Shown piece after piece: positions 8,731 through 18,370 of a stretch of DNA of 64,000 bases. Below the pieces are notes generated by a model that worked only from the letters and a program-made list of their open reading frames with translations, did no database searches and had not been told where the DNA came from. A program made the translations under genes and the position numbers. Position 1 is the stretch's first letter. Every line of letters starts with the position of its first letter. The stretch is taken from NCBI RefSeq assembly GCF_009193295.2, contig NZ_CP059973.1, forward strand, positions 2,914,001 through 2,978,000, in the 5' to 3' direction. Source of the stretch: Bacteroides luhongzhouii. Its GTDB lineage: Bacteria; Bacteroidota; Bacteroidia; Bacteroidales; Bacteroidaceae.

Positions 8731-10938
8731 ATGAAGGAGATACGACAATTGAGAGATAAAATATTGATAGGATGCATATTGTGTCTGTTCTCTTTTATAT
8801 CAAAGGGGGCAGCCAATAATTATATAATGAATCCTTATACCCATCAGGAAATCTCTGCCGACTCCATCATAGAACGTGTGATGACCTTTGCGCCTTTGTA
8901 TGAAACGATAGTCAGCGATTATCGTGCGAACCTATATATAAAAGGTAAGATGGACATTCAGAAAAAGAATTTTATTCTCCGCTATGTACCTTCTATGTTT
9001 CGTTTGCAAAAGGGTGTTCGCGAATATCTGCTTGAAACATACAGTGACCTGCATTATACAGCTCCCAATATTTACGACCAAAAAGTAAAAGCCTCCCAAG
9101 GAACTGTGAGGGGAAACAGAGGATTGCCGGGTTTGCTTGAATACTTTAATGTAAATATCTACTCTTCTTCTTTGCTGAATGATGAACGCTTGCTATCACC
9201 ACTGGCTAAAAACGGGCAGAAATATTATAAGTATCGGATAGACAGCGTAATGGGAGATCCTAACAATCTGGATTATCGGATACGTTTCATTCCCCGTACC
9301 AAGAGCGATCAGTTGGTGGGTGGTTATATGGTGGTCAGCAGTAACGTCTGGAGTGTTCGTGAAATTCGTTTTTCGGGAAGATCAGAACTGATAACATTTA
9401 CCTGTTGGATTAAGATGGGAGATGTCGGCAAAAAGAATGAATTCCTGCCGGTGCGCTATGACGTAGAAGCTCTTTTCAAATTCCTCGGAAATAAGGTGGA
9501 TGGTAATTATACAGCTTCTTTAGATTATAAATCCATCGAACTGAAAGAAAAAAAGGTACGTAAGAAAGAGAAGAGGAAATATAATCTTTCGGAATCTTTC
9601 TCTTTACAGTGTGATACGAATGCTTATAAGACGGACGCCTCTACCTTTGCTATCTTGCGTCCGATTCCTTTGAACGAAAGTGAGAAGAAACTATATTTCG
9701 ACAATGCGCTTAGACGTGACACGGCTACTATACAAAAGCCATCCAAGAGTCAGGCCTTTTGGGGAACGATGGGTGATTTGATGGTAGAAGATTATAAATT
9801 CAATTTGTCCAATATCGGAAGCGTACGGTTTTCTCCGTTTATAAATCCGCTCTTATTCAGTTATAGCGGAAGCAACGGTTTGTCTTATCGACAGGATTTC
9901 CGCTACAACCGCCTTTTCAGAGGGGATAAATTACTTCGTATCGTGCCTAAACTCGGATACAACTTTACGCGTAAGGAGTTCTACTGGTCATTGAATGCCG
10001 ACTTTGAATACTGGCCGCAGAAACGGGGATTCTTCCGGTTGAACGTGGGTAATGGTAATCGTATCTATAGCAGTAAGGTGTTGGACGAACTGAAAGCCAT
10101 GCCGGATAGTATCTTTAATTTCGATTTAATTCATCTTGATTATTTCAAGGACTTGTATTTTAACTTCCGCCATACAGTTGAGGTGGTCAACGGACTGGAT
10201 ATCAGTCTGGGTTTCTCTGCCCATAAAAGAACAGCAGTAGAGCCTTCCCGTTTTGTGATTACCGGTGATTATCCGATGCCGCCTCCGGAGTTTATGGATA
10301 AATTCAAGAACACTTATATCAGTTTCGCTCCCCGCATCCGGATAGAGTGGACGCCGGGACTCTATTATTATATGAACGGAAAGCGGAAGATAAACTTGCA
10401 TTCTATCTATCCAACCTTCTCGGTCGATTATGAACGGGGAATTAAAGGAGTATTTAAAAGTACGGGCGAATATGAAAGAATAGAGTTTGACCTTCAGCAT
10501 CAAATCCGGATGGGATTGATGCGTAATATTTATTATCGTTTCGGATTCGGAGCATTCACCAATCAGGATGAGTTGTATTTTGTGGACTTTGCCAATTTCT
10601 CCCGCCATAATCTTCCCGTAGGCTGGAATGATGAAATCGGCGGAGTATTTCAGGTGCTTGACTCACGTTGGTATAACTCCTCCCGTCGTTATGTGCGGGG
10701 ACATTTCACTTACGAAGCTCCGTTCCTTATTCTCCGGCATCTGATGAAGTACACCCGTTATGTGCAAAACGAGCGTATTTATATCAGTGCACTTTCTATG
10801 CCGCATCTTCAGCCTTATCTGGAAGTCGGATATGGCATCGGTACGCATATTTTCGACGTGGGAGTCTTCGTAAGCAGCGAAAACTGGAAATTCGGAGGAA
10901 TAGGCTGTAAGTTCACGTTTGAGTTGTTCAACCGATAG
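8731..10938 (+). CDS. DUF5686 family outer-membrane protein
   Basis: The ATG at 8731 gives a 735-residue protein; an in-frame TTG at 8719 overlaps the promoter's -7 element and is rejected. The first 30 residues look like a signal sequence. The soluble N-terminal half contains a conserved stretch with YRANLYIKGK and ends near residue 290 in a Lys-rich segment. The C-terminal half is rich in alternating aromatic and polar residues (FRYNRLFRGDKLLRIVPKLG, YRFGFGAFTNQDELYFVDF) and ends with GIGCKFTFELFNR, as expected for a beta-barrel. This matches the DUF5686 family of Bacteroidota, whose role is unknown. It is a single-gene unit next to the retron promoter. Confidence 0.85.
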   Translation: MKEIRQLRDKILIGCILCLFSFISKGAANNYIMNPYTHQEISADSIIERVMTFAPLYETIVSDYRANLYIKGKMDIQKKNFILRYVPSMFRLQKGVREYLLETYSDLHYTAPNIYDQKVKASQGTVRGNRGLPGLLEYFNVNIYSSSLLNDERLLSPLAKNGQKYYKYRIDSVMGDPNNLDYRIRFIPRTKSDQLVGGYMVVSSNVWSVREIRFSGRSELITFTCWIKMGDVGKKNEFLPVRYDVEALFKFLGNKVDGNYTASLDYKSIELKEKKVRKKEKRKYNLSESFSLQCDTNAYKTDASTFAILRPIPLNESEKKLYFDNALRRDTATIQKPSKSQAFWGTMGDLMVEDYKFNLSNIGSVRFSPFINPLLFSYSGSNGLSYRQDFRYNRLFRGDKLLRIVPKLGYNFTRKEFYWSLNADFEYWPQKRGFFRLNVGNGNRIYSSKVLDELKAMPDSIFNFDLIHLDYFKDLYFNFRHTVEVVNGLDISLGFSAHKRTAVEPSRFVITGDYPMPPPEFMDKFKNTYISFAPRIRIEWTPGLYYYMNGKRKINLHSIYPTFSVDYERGIKGVFKSTGEYERIEFDLQHQIRMGLMRNIYYRFGFGAFTNQDELYFVDFANFSRHNLPVGWNDEIGGVFQVLDSRWYNSSRRYVRGHFTYEAPFLILRHLMKYTRYVQNERIYISALSMPHLQPYLEVGYGIGTHIFDVGVFVSSENWKFGGIGCKFTFELFNR

Positions 10939-10952
10939 TTTTTCTCTTTCCG

Positions 10953-10984
10953 GTTGTTTTATCGAAAGATTATACTTATCTTTG
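10953..10984 (+). promoter_or_regulatory. promoter of the retron RNA
   Basis: GTTG at 10953-10956 and TATCTTTG at 10977-10984 are separated by 20 bases, a near-perfect Bacteroides -33/-7 pair. Transcription starting about six bases downstream would begin at or next to the a1 repeat of the retron RNA, which supports both calls. Confidence 0.75.
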
Positions 10985-10987
10985 TAT

Positions 10988-11118
10988 AAGAGAGGATGAG
11001 GGCCGAATTTAGCATCAAAGAGGTGTAGTCGCCTCGTAAGCACAGGTATTTTTCCTAGAAAATAAATTCTAAGGTATAAATACCTAAATTTATTTTAGTA
11101 AATAACTCATCCTCTCTT
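10988..11118 (+). ncRNA. retron msr-msd non-coding RNA
   Basis: The region between the promoter and the reverse transcriptase gene carries all expected parts of a retron RNA. The a1 repeat (10988-11000, AAGAGAGGATGAG) is perfectly complementary over 13 bases to the a2 repeat (11106-11118). Nine bases after a1 comes TTAGC (11009-11013), whose G at 11012 is the likely branching guanosine, in a context like that of known retrons. A six-bp msr hairpin follows (GAGGTG / CGCCTC, 11020-11035, with a UAGU loop). The msd hairpin spans 11044-11085: an 8-bp outer stem, a mismatch, two single-base bulges, a 5-bp inner stem and an AATAAA loop. The predicted msDNA is short and simple. Confidence 0.85.
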
Positions 11119-11144
11119 CTCTTTGTTTATATACATAATACAAA

Positions 11145-12275
11145 ATGGACGGAATTCTAATAACGATATTTATTGTCACTGGTTTCCTGATTTATAAGAT
11201 GATTTCCTCAAGCAGGAAACAAGAGGGGTATAAAAGATGGAAAGCGACAGACGGTAGTAAGGAAGAAAAGACGACTAAAGTAAAATGGGGGCATGGAACT
11301 TGGCTTAGGCATGCTTTGGGAGCGACAGTTCCAAGAACACAGTATGTTCAAAAGTATGATGAATCGGCTGTCGTCTGGTGTGCCAATCTGTTGGGAATAG
11401 AAACGGGACAGTTGAAGGAAATACTGCAAAATGTTTCTGCGCATTACCGGGAGTTTTGGATGAGAAAAAGAAAAGGAGGGTATCGTATGATCTCTGCTCC
11501 TAACAAAAAATTGCAATCCATTCAAACGACTATTAATTCTCGTATATTATCATCTGTAACAATGATTCATCCGGCAGCGGTAGGTTTCCGGAACGGTTAT
11601 TCTGTGGTCGACAATGCCAATCCTCATTTGGGAAAACGGTATGTGTTGAAAATGGATATTCATGATTTTTTCTTTTCTATACGGAGTCCGAGAGTGAAAA
11701 AGACATTTGAGAAGATCGGTTATCCGGAAAATGTATCTAAAGTATTGGGAACGTTGTGTTGTTTGCACAGACACTTGCCGCAGGGAGCACCTACAAGTCC
11801 GTCATTAAGTAATATCGTTGGTTATGAGATGGATAGGAAATTGACAGCTTTGGCGGCGGAATACGGATTGACTTATACCCGGTATGCCGATGACTTGACT
11901 TTTTCGGGAGATGTATTTCCCAAAGAGCAGATTATTCCCCGTATCAAACAAATCATTCGTGATGAGAAATTCGAACCGAATCATAAAAAGACCCGTTTCG
12001 TCAATGAGCATGGCAAAAAGATTATCACGGGAGTGTCCATCTCTTCCGGTGTGAAACTGACTATCCCTAAAGCTAGAAAGAGGGAAATCCGGAAGAATGT
12101 CTATTTCATTCTGACAAAAGGTTTGGCAGAACATCAGCGACGGATTGGTTCGAGTGATCCTGTCTATCTGAAACGGTTGATTGGAGAGCTTTGCTATTGG
12201 CGGTCAATAGAACCGGACAATATCTATGTATCCGATTCTATTGCTGCCCTGAAACGTTTGGAGAAAGGGAATTAA
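11145..12275 (+). CDS. retron reverse transcriptase with N-terminal membrane helix
   Basis: This 376-residue protein makes the msDNA from the RNA encoded just upstream. Retron-specific landmarks are present: NANPH (NAxxH, region X) at residues 157-161, QGAPTSP at 213-219, the catalytic YADD at 247-250, and ITG at 294-296 in place of the usual VTG (region Y). Residues 4-20 (ILITIFIVTGFLIYKMI) form a clear hydrophobic helix followed by a basic and polar linker, so the enzyme is probably tethered to the inner membrane. No separate effector gene follows on this strand: the next gene is convergent and only 29 bases away. The membrane segment may therefore be the effector part, or the retron may have lost its effector. 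Its family is known for anti-phage abortive defence; its role here is inferred. Confidence 0.92.
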   Translation: MDGILITIFIVTGFLIYKMISSSRKQEGYKRWKATDGSKEEKTTKVKWGHGTWLRHALGATVPRTQYVQKYDESAVVWCANLLGIETGQLKEILQNVSAHYREFWMRKRKGGYRMISAPNKKLQSIQTTINSRILSSVTMIHPAAVGFRNGYSVVDNANPHLGKRYVLKMDIHDFFFSIRSPRVKKTFEKIGYPENVSKVLGTLCCLHRHLPQGAPTSPSLSNIVGYEMDRKLTALAAEYGLTYTRYADDLTFSGDVFPKEQIIPRIKQIIRDEKFEPNHKKTRFVNEHGKKIITGVSISSGVKLTIPKARKREIRKNVYFILTKGLAEHQRRIGSSDPVYLKRLIGELCYWRSIEPDNIYVSDSIAALKRLEKGN

Positions 12276-12304
12276 TCTAAATTTCTGTCACCTGAGTCTA
12301 CCAT

Positions 12305-15300
12305 TTAATCCACAATCGTAACCCGTTCGTTTTCAATTTTGGCATAATTTCTTTTTACGGCTTCGCGAATACCTCTTTGCATGGCAGCGTCTATGTTTGA
12401 TCCCATGCGGGCAAAGCCAAATTGTTGTGCACATGCTTTTATCAAATCTGCCACAGGCAGGCTGATGGAGTCTGTCAACAGTTGTCGGATGGCATTGGCT
12501 ATCTCTTCAGGAGCTATATCTGTCGCTTCCCGGTCGGAAACCGGACGATAAATAGAGTAGGAGATGCATTGCTCTCTATTTTCCCAGCAGAAAACAAGTC
12601 CTTCATGTTCGGTGCGATAGATATTCAGTGTATCTAAAGCCGTCTCTATCCGTGTTTCTACCCGTGTTCCCAAGCGACTGATTCCCCATTCGGACAGAAT
12701 TTTCTTGCAAAGCAATGATTTGCTGACCGGAGCTTCATTCTCTATAATCTTCCGTATTTGAGAAGTGAGGATAGAATAGCTTTCGCTAAAGAAAAAGTCT
12801 TCCGGCGAATAGTTGCCTGGAGTGATCTTTGCCGATCGGTACTTTTGCTGTATTCTGTCTCGTGCGGAAGATGCGGAAGCAGTTTGCTTTTCAGAGGTGA
12901 CAGGTGATGCTTTGAGTACAAATGAAATTTCATTGTTATTTCTTTGTGCGGTCGGTGTTTTGTCCACAGATTCTTTCTCGGCTGTCATTAGGGCAGGATC
13001 AATTCCGAAGGTAGTCTTGGCGTTAACCTTTGAACTCTTTTTCCGTGCGATAGCCTCTTGAATAGCTGCCATTACTTCGTCCGGTTTTTCCCACCAGTCC
13101 ATAGTCCATATCCGGTAGATATCCCATCCGAGTGCTTTTAGTACATTGTTTTGTACAATTTCCCGGTCACGTGCGGTTTTGGTACGTTTATAGTTTTTGC
13201 CATCGCAGATAATACCTAATTGATAGTTAGATGTATTTTCGGTGTCAACGATACCTATATCTATTTTGTAACCGGAACATCCGATGTCTGTATGCACAGT
13301 GTACCCCAATGAACGCAGTTTATCGGCAATGATATTCTCGATGGAGGCTGCCGCTTCCGTTGATTGGGCTGTCACACTGTTGATTGTATTTCTGGTTCCC
13401 TTCTCCGCATATTCGAGGAAACGTTTTAGTCCGGCTACTCCGATAGAAGAAGTCCGGTTCAGGTCAATCATGTCCGCTCTTAAGGTGGAATAGATAATCA
13501 TCTCATACCGGGCACGGGAAACGGCTACATTCAACCTTCTTTCGCCGCCTACCCGGTTCAGCGGTCCGAAATTCATGCTGACGCGTCCTTCTGCATCCGG
13601 ACCGTAGCCCACAGAAAAGAGAATAACGTCCCGTTCATCTCCCTGCACATTCTCCAGGTTTTTGATAAACAACGGTTCGTCACATTCCAAAGCAAGAGTT
13701 TCCAGTTCGGGATGGAAGATAAAGAGGTCAGAAAGTAAGTCTTCTATCAAGGCTTGCTGGACGATGCTGAAAGTCACTACACCGATACTTTTCTTTCTCA
13801 ATTCCTCGCTTCTCAATCTTCTGGCTATTTCTTCTACCACCGCTTGAGCTTCCGCCCGGTTTTGGCGCGATTTGCCTTTATCATAATAACCGTCGATATT
13901 GACCATCCTGACTTTCGATTCAATGTTGTCCGGAGAAGGGAAAGTCATCAGTTTGTTATCGTAATATTCGGAGTTGCTGAAAGCGATGAGGCTCTCGTGC
14001 TTGCTTCGATAATGCCACAATAAATATTTTGAAGGGATAGACAAGGCAAGACAGTCGTCAAGAATACTCTCCAAATCTTCCATTTCAATATTATCTTCAT
14101 CGACGGTGTTGACCGAGAAGAAGTTGGTGGGAGGCATCTGTTTCGGGTCCCCCACAATAATCACGTTTTTGCCTCGGGCAATGGCTCCCACCGCTTCATA
14201 AGTAGGCATCTGTGATGCTTCATCAAAGACTATCAAATCGAATTTATCAGCATCCGTATCAATGAATTGAGCAACGGAAAGAGGGCTCATCAGCATACAC
14301 GGACACATACGCGACAATAAAGTAGGAATCTGGTCGAACAGTTTGCGGATGGATATGCCACGGGCATTGTTGCGGATATTCTTTTGAAGAATACCCACTT
14401 CAGAACTTTGGATAGCTTCGTGAGTAAAAGACGGAATGTTGGAAGCCAGTCGCGCAAACAATTCTTTTTTGGTCGTTTCTTCGAATTTGGCAGATATTTG
14501 TTTGTATTTAGCAATAATGTCATTGAATATCCTGCCGTTGAATAATTCCAGCGTAGGTTCTTTGGCAATGATATACTGAATAACCGCCTGATAGAAACTC
14601 TTGCGGAACCTGTCTGTTAGTTGGTCGGTAGGGATATTCTTTTCCTTATATTCTGTCGCGATAAATCCGATTCCCAGCTTATTCAGAGTTTGGTATGCTT
14701 GTAACCACTGATACCAGTCTTTGAGCTTGCCGAGGTTATCTTTCCAAGTTTGGGCTTTTGATAGCGCGATTGTTATCCAGTCGGCCGAATGACTATAAAG
14801 CTCTTCTGTTGATACACCCAACGTGCCGGACAACTTCTTTTCAATAGCTGTGAGTGTATCCGACAACTGATACAGTTCATTGAAAGAGTGAGCATGCATA
14901 TCTCTGAATGTTTGAATTCCTTCTGTGAGTTGTACAGACAAATTCTGTTTGATTTGTGACACTTTGGCAATGTCTTTTGCGTAATTCAACAAATGCGAAT
15001 GAAGAGAAGTCATGTCATTGATAATCTGCTCAATGGCAGTCCAATCCTCATTCTTGCCGAATCGTCCGAACAAAGAGGGGAGTTGGCCGGTGTATTTCTG
15101 AACAGCTTCAGCTTCTTCCTGATACCGGATAATCCGGTAAAGTAGAGGTTTGATATCTTCTGTTTCAATCGTTTTTAAAGCATAGATATGGATGGCCTTT
15201 CTGATTTTCCGCTGTCCGAAATATCTGGGAAGGAACCACTGATCGGATACCCGGTTCCATTCGGCTACCATCTGCTTTGCGTTGAGGGATAGAATCTCTT

Positions 15301-18202
15301 TAGTAAATCCGGCCTCTATTTCTTTTCTTTGTTCATCACGTTTTTGACCATGAACCACCACTTCACGATATTCATTCAGCGTTTCATTCAATAACGGCAG
15401 AGTCAGCAATCCCGGAGTCAGCTCCGGAATATCGAGTATTTTCCGAATGATACAGGCAATCGTTTGGAAATCCTTGCGTGTAGGGTGTATATCCGTATCT
15501 TTCAGAAGTATGGAAAATACATGCGACTTCTGCCGGATGGTATTTAATAAATCAATGAAACCAGTAAGTAATTGGGAGGCTTCTTCTTTACCGGCAGATG
15601 AATACTCGGAAATCGAGATACCTGTTAATGGATGTTGATAAGGGTGTCCACACGCATTGGCGGTTCTGACTAACGATTCGATGGCCTCTTCCCATTGCAC
15701 AAATGTATCTTTGTCCAATGTATCCAGATAGGGTTGTGGAATATCAAAACAAGCTTCGACGTCCACAGATTGATAATGGATAATGGCGTCGTATAGTGAA
15801 ATTCCGAACGGATATTCTTTATGCAGGGCTTCGATATACTGATTCAGTTCCGCCCGCAAATTCAGCAAACGTTCCGCTTCCTTTTTGAATTCTTCGGGAG
15901 GTGCCTGCCTGATAATTTCTGTTGTTTCTTTCAATTGTGAGATAACAGCGGATTTTTTTGTCTTGTTGGAATGAATTTCCAAACAGAACGGAGCTAAACC
16001 GATAGCCGCCAGTCGGTTTTGAACAACGGAGAGAGCTGCCATTTTTTCCGCAACGAATAAGACACGTTTTCCTTTGTAAAGCGCGTTGGCGATGATATTG
16101 GTAATCGTTTGCGATTTGCCCGTTCCCGGAGGGCCGTGCAGGATAAAAGTTTTATCGTGTACAGCTTCATAGATAGCTTCCAATTGCGAAGAATCGGCAA
16201 TGATAGGCAATACGATGTCTGTTGGTGACAGTTGTTTGTCCATATCTGTTGCGTCTATTCCTTCTGTTGCGGCTTCCCACTCTATCTTTCCGTTGATGAG
16301 GCTTGAAACAATTTTGTTCTGGACCAGTTTATTGGCATTATTGTGAATATCATTCCACATGATGAACTTGTTGAAAGAGAAGATGCCTAAGATGGCCTGC
16401 TCTTCCACATCCCATTTACGCTGGTTCTTGATACTGTTGCGAATGATGGAATAAATCAGTTTGACGTTGACGCCGCTTTCATCGGTGGGCAACGGGTCCA
16501 ATCCCGATACGGTAATTCCGAAGTTTTGGCGAAGCATTTCTAATAACGTAATATTCATCATCGTTTCCTCTTCCCTGGAACGGATCACATAGCCTTTAGC
16601 TGCCGACTTACGGATGATTTCAACGGGCATTAGCAGGATGGGAGCGTAGCGGGGACGTTCGCTGGAAGGAGTCTCGTACCATTTCAAAAGTCCGAGAGCC
16701 AGATAAAGAGTGTTGGCTCCATTCTCTTCGATAGAAGTACGTGAAGAACGGTATAAATGCGTCAGTGCTTTGCCTAAATCGTTCTCGGACAGATAAAAGC
16801 GCAGTCTTTTCTGCGAAAGCTCCGAGTTGATGAAGCCAACCACCGGGTCAGACTCCGGTACGGAGGAATAAATGCCGAAATCTATCGCCGGGCTTTCCCA
16901 ATCGGCAGGGCGGTGCAGGATGCGGAACTCTTCTCCGTCAGCCAATGCGTCTTCCAGGCAAGCCAGATTAGCCGGGATCAGTTGGAGCGTGTTCTTGGTA
17001 ATCCGGATATTCAGCAGGTTGTTGCGAAGGCTCAAGTCCAGCAACCGCCTTTCCCACAACAGTTGTTTGGTGATTACGGTCTGGGTCTCATTGCCCGATA
17101 AATCATATGGATTGATACTTTGTGGAGTGGCATGAACGGTACTTTTCTGAATGTTGGTCTCTTTTTCTTCGACCTCCCATACCTGTCCGTGCAAAATACG
17201 TTGAGGGATAGGACGTACACCCGAATATCTCGCTCTCTTGATGTCTATTGCAAGGAGGAAGTTATTCCCGTCCGTCAACTTTCCGTTTGCTTTCTTCACC
17301 GCATCGTCGAAATCGGACGAATGTCCCATGTTCATGCAAGTCGTTTCAACCAAAGTAATGTCGTAGATTCCTTCCGCTGTTCTTTTCGTTAATAGAGAAA
17401 CATCATCAATCGTAGGATCCGGAAAAGTTTCCGGTACCAGCCAGGCTCCGGCGAAAGCGTGTCCTTGAGTGATGATGATTAAAGCATTCAGCCCGATTGC
17501 CTCCAGACAAGAAGCATAAAGCAAAGCCATATCCAGGCAGGTTCCCAATTTCTGTGCCATCACAGAATCGGCTAACCGGACGCGCTGCCCATATTCTTCG
17601 AAACTGGCAGGAACGGTACTGTATATAATCTGTTGCTCCGCGATAGCTGTATAGATGGCAGCCATCTGTTTCCTCACCCTGTCCGGAGTTCGGCTTTGAT
17701 ATTCATCGAGAGACGGATTGTCAGTCCACTGTCCCAGAATGGAAGCAGCTCTTTTAATAATCGGCAAGATAGCCGTATGATTGGGAGTGATGAAAGCAGC
17801 CAGCATTTCGGGCAATACGTTGAGCCCGCCCCATTGGTCGTATGCCAGGATGTCGATAGGATATGTTTGGCAGAATATCGGTTCCGCTTCAGCGGTAATT
17901 TCAATTTTCAGGTTGCCGGATAAACGTTCGGTCAGTTGTGTGAAGTAGTTGGCGGACAACGTGAGATTGAATGACGACAGACCGACCGAACCGTTTGCCG
18001 GAATCTGTTCCACAGCCATCGGAGTGGCGTTTCCGAAAGTCGGTTCTGTCGTGATTGATACCTGAATGTCCTTCAGTGGGGCAGATGTCGTGTTCTCAAT
18101 AGAAAGCTGATGAATGATCGATGCACCGTTTTGTTGTATCGCAAAATTAATAAGCGGTAAATAGTCGCATTGCACCTTGACTTTGTCCAATCTCTCGTCC
18201 AT
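12305..18202 (-). CDS. giant DUF4011/SF1 helicase with Vsr-like nuclease and DUF3320 domains
   Basis: The protein has 1965 residues from the ATG at 18202; the frame stays open to an ATG at 18289, but that adds only an AT-rich-encoded hydrophobic stretch, so I prefer the inner start. Domains in order: N-terminal beta-rich region; a transglutaminase-like fold with LGTCLDMALLYASCLEAIGL and a GHAF histidine near residue 220; DUF4011 (LLWERRLLDLSLRNNLLN) near 380; SF1 helicase Walker A GPPGTGKSQT near 690, DEASQMP near 1325 and VSRARYEMIIYS near 1560; a Vsr/DUF559-like nuclease (CDGKNY...RDREIVQNNVLKALGW...RIWTMDWW) near 1667; and DUF3320 at the C-terminus. This layout resembles single-protein anti-phage helicase-nucleases such as Hhe-type systems, but I see no HEPN domain. 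It is convergent with the retron. Confidence 0.88.
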   Translation of the reverse strand: MDERLDKVKVQCDYLPLINFAIQQNGASIIHQLSIENTTSAPLKDIQVSITTEPTFGNATPMAVEQIPANGSVGLSSFNLTLSANYFTQLTERLSGNLKIEITAEAEPIFCQTYPIDILAYDQWGGLNVLPEMLAAFITPNHTAILPIIKRAASILGQWTDNPSLDEYQSRTPDRVRKQMAAIYTAIAEQQIIYSTVPASFEEYGQRVRLADSVMAQKLGTCLDMALLYASCLEAIGLNALIIITQGHAFAGAWLVPETFPDPTIDDVSLLTKRTAEGIYDITLVETTCMNMGHSSDFDDAVKKANGKLTDGNNFLLAIDIKRARYSGVRPIPQRILHGQVWEVEEKETNIQKSTVHATPQSINPYDLSGNETQTVITKQLLWERRLLDLSLRNNLLNIRITKNTLQLIPANLACLEDALADGEEFRILHRPADWESPAIDFGIYSSVPESDPVVGFINSELSQKRLRFYLSENDLGKALTHLYRSSRTSIEENGANTLYLALGLLKWYETPSSERPRYAPILLMPVEIIRKSAAKGYVIRSREEETMMNITLLEMLRQNFGITVSGLDPLPTDESGVNVKLIYSIIRNSIKNQRKWDVEEQAILGIFSFNKFIMWNDIHNNANKLVQNKIVSSLINGKIEWEAATEGIDATDMDKQLSPTDIVLPIIADSSQLEAIYEAVHDKTFILHGPPGTGKSQTITNIIANALYKGKRVLFVAEKMAALSVVQNRLAAIGLAPFCLEIHSNKTKKSAVISQLKETTEIIRQAPPEEFKKEAERLLNLRAELNQYIEALHKEYPFGISLYDAIIHYQSVDVEACFDIPQPYLDTLDKDTFVQWEEAIESLVRTANACGHPYQHPLTGISISEYSSAGKEEASQLLTGFIDLLNTIRQKSHVFSILLKDTDIHPTRKDFQTIACIIRKILDIPELTPGLLTLPLLNETLNEYREVVVHGQKRDEQRKEIEAGFTKEILSLNAKQMVAEWNRVSDQWFLPRYFGQRKIRKAIHIYALKTIETEDIKPLLYRIIRYQEEAEAVQKYTGQLPSLFGRFGKNEDWTAIEQIINDMTSLHSHLLNYAKDIAKVSQIKQNLSVQLTEGIQTFRDMHAHSFNELYQLSDTLTAIEKKLSGTLGVSTEELYSHSADWITIALSKAQTWKDNLGKLKDWYQWLQAYQTLNKLGIGFIATEYKEKNIPTDQLTDRFRKSFYQAVIQYIIAKEPTLELFNGRIFNDIIAKYKQISAKFEETTKKELFARLASNIPSFTHEAIQSSEVGILQKNIRNNARGISIRKLFDQIPTLLSRMCPCMLMSPLSVAQFIDTDADKFDLIVFDEASQMPTYEAVGAIARGKNVIIVGDPKQMPPTNFFSVNTVDEDNIEMEDLESILDDCLALSIPSKYLLWHYRSKHESLIAFSNSEYYDNKLMTFPSPDNIESKVRMVNIDGYYDKGKSRQNRAEAQAVVEEIARRLRSEELRKKSIGVVTFSIVQQALIEDLLSDLFIFHPELETLALECDEPLFIKNLENVQGDERDVILFSVGYGPDAEGRVSMNFGPLNRVGGERRLNVAVSRARYEMIIYSTLRADMIDLNRTSSIGVAGLKRFLEYAEKGTRNTINSVTAQSTEAAASIENIIADKLRSLGYTVHTDIGCSGYKIDIGIVDTENTSNYQLGIICDGKNYKRTKTARDREIVQNNVLKALGWDIYRIWTMDWWEKPDEVMAAIQEAIARKKSSKVNAKTTFGIDPALMTAEKESVDKTPTAQRNNNEISFVLKASPVTSEKQTASASSARDRIQQKYRSAKITPGNYSPEDFFFSESYSILTSQIRKIIENEAPVSKSLLCKKILSEWGISRLGTRVETRIETALDTLNIYRTEHEGLVFCWENREQCISYSIYRPVSDREATDIAPEEIANAIRQLLTDSISLPVADLIKACAQQFGFARMGSNIDAAMQRGIREAVKRNYAKIENERVTIVD

Positions 18203-18300
18203 GGCAAAAACAGTATAAATTAAAAATTGCAATATTACAAAAAATACGGATATAAGTCTCTTTTCTTCTGCCATTCTTTTGTCAATCAAGAAAATATTTC

Positions 18301-18308
18301 TACCTTTG
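18301..18308 (+). promoter_or_regulatory. rpsA promoter -7 element
   Basis: TACCTTTG at 18301-18308 matches TAnnTTTG and continues as TACCTTTGCGCCCG. The same 14 bases occur in front of coaX at 52821. The rpsA ATG is 62 bases downstream, leaving a leader of about 55 bases. Confidence 0.65.
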
Positions 18309-18370
18309 CGCCCGATTTATAGATAATATAATGTCTTATTTAATTAAAGTATTAAACAATTTTATTATTA

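Noticed and set aside
18203..18289. 29-residue N-terminal extension of the giant helicase, resembling a signal or membrane helix
   Set aside because: The extension is encoded by AT-rich upstream DNA and its hydrophobicity is explained by that; the ATG at 18202 starts the family-like sequence.
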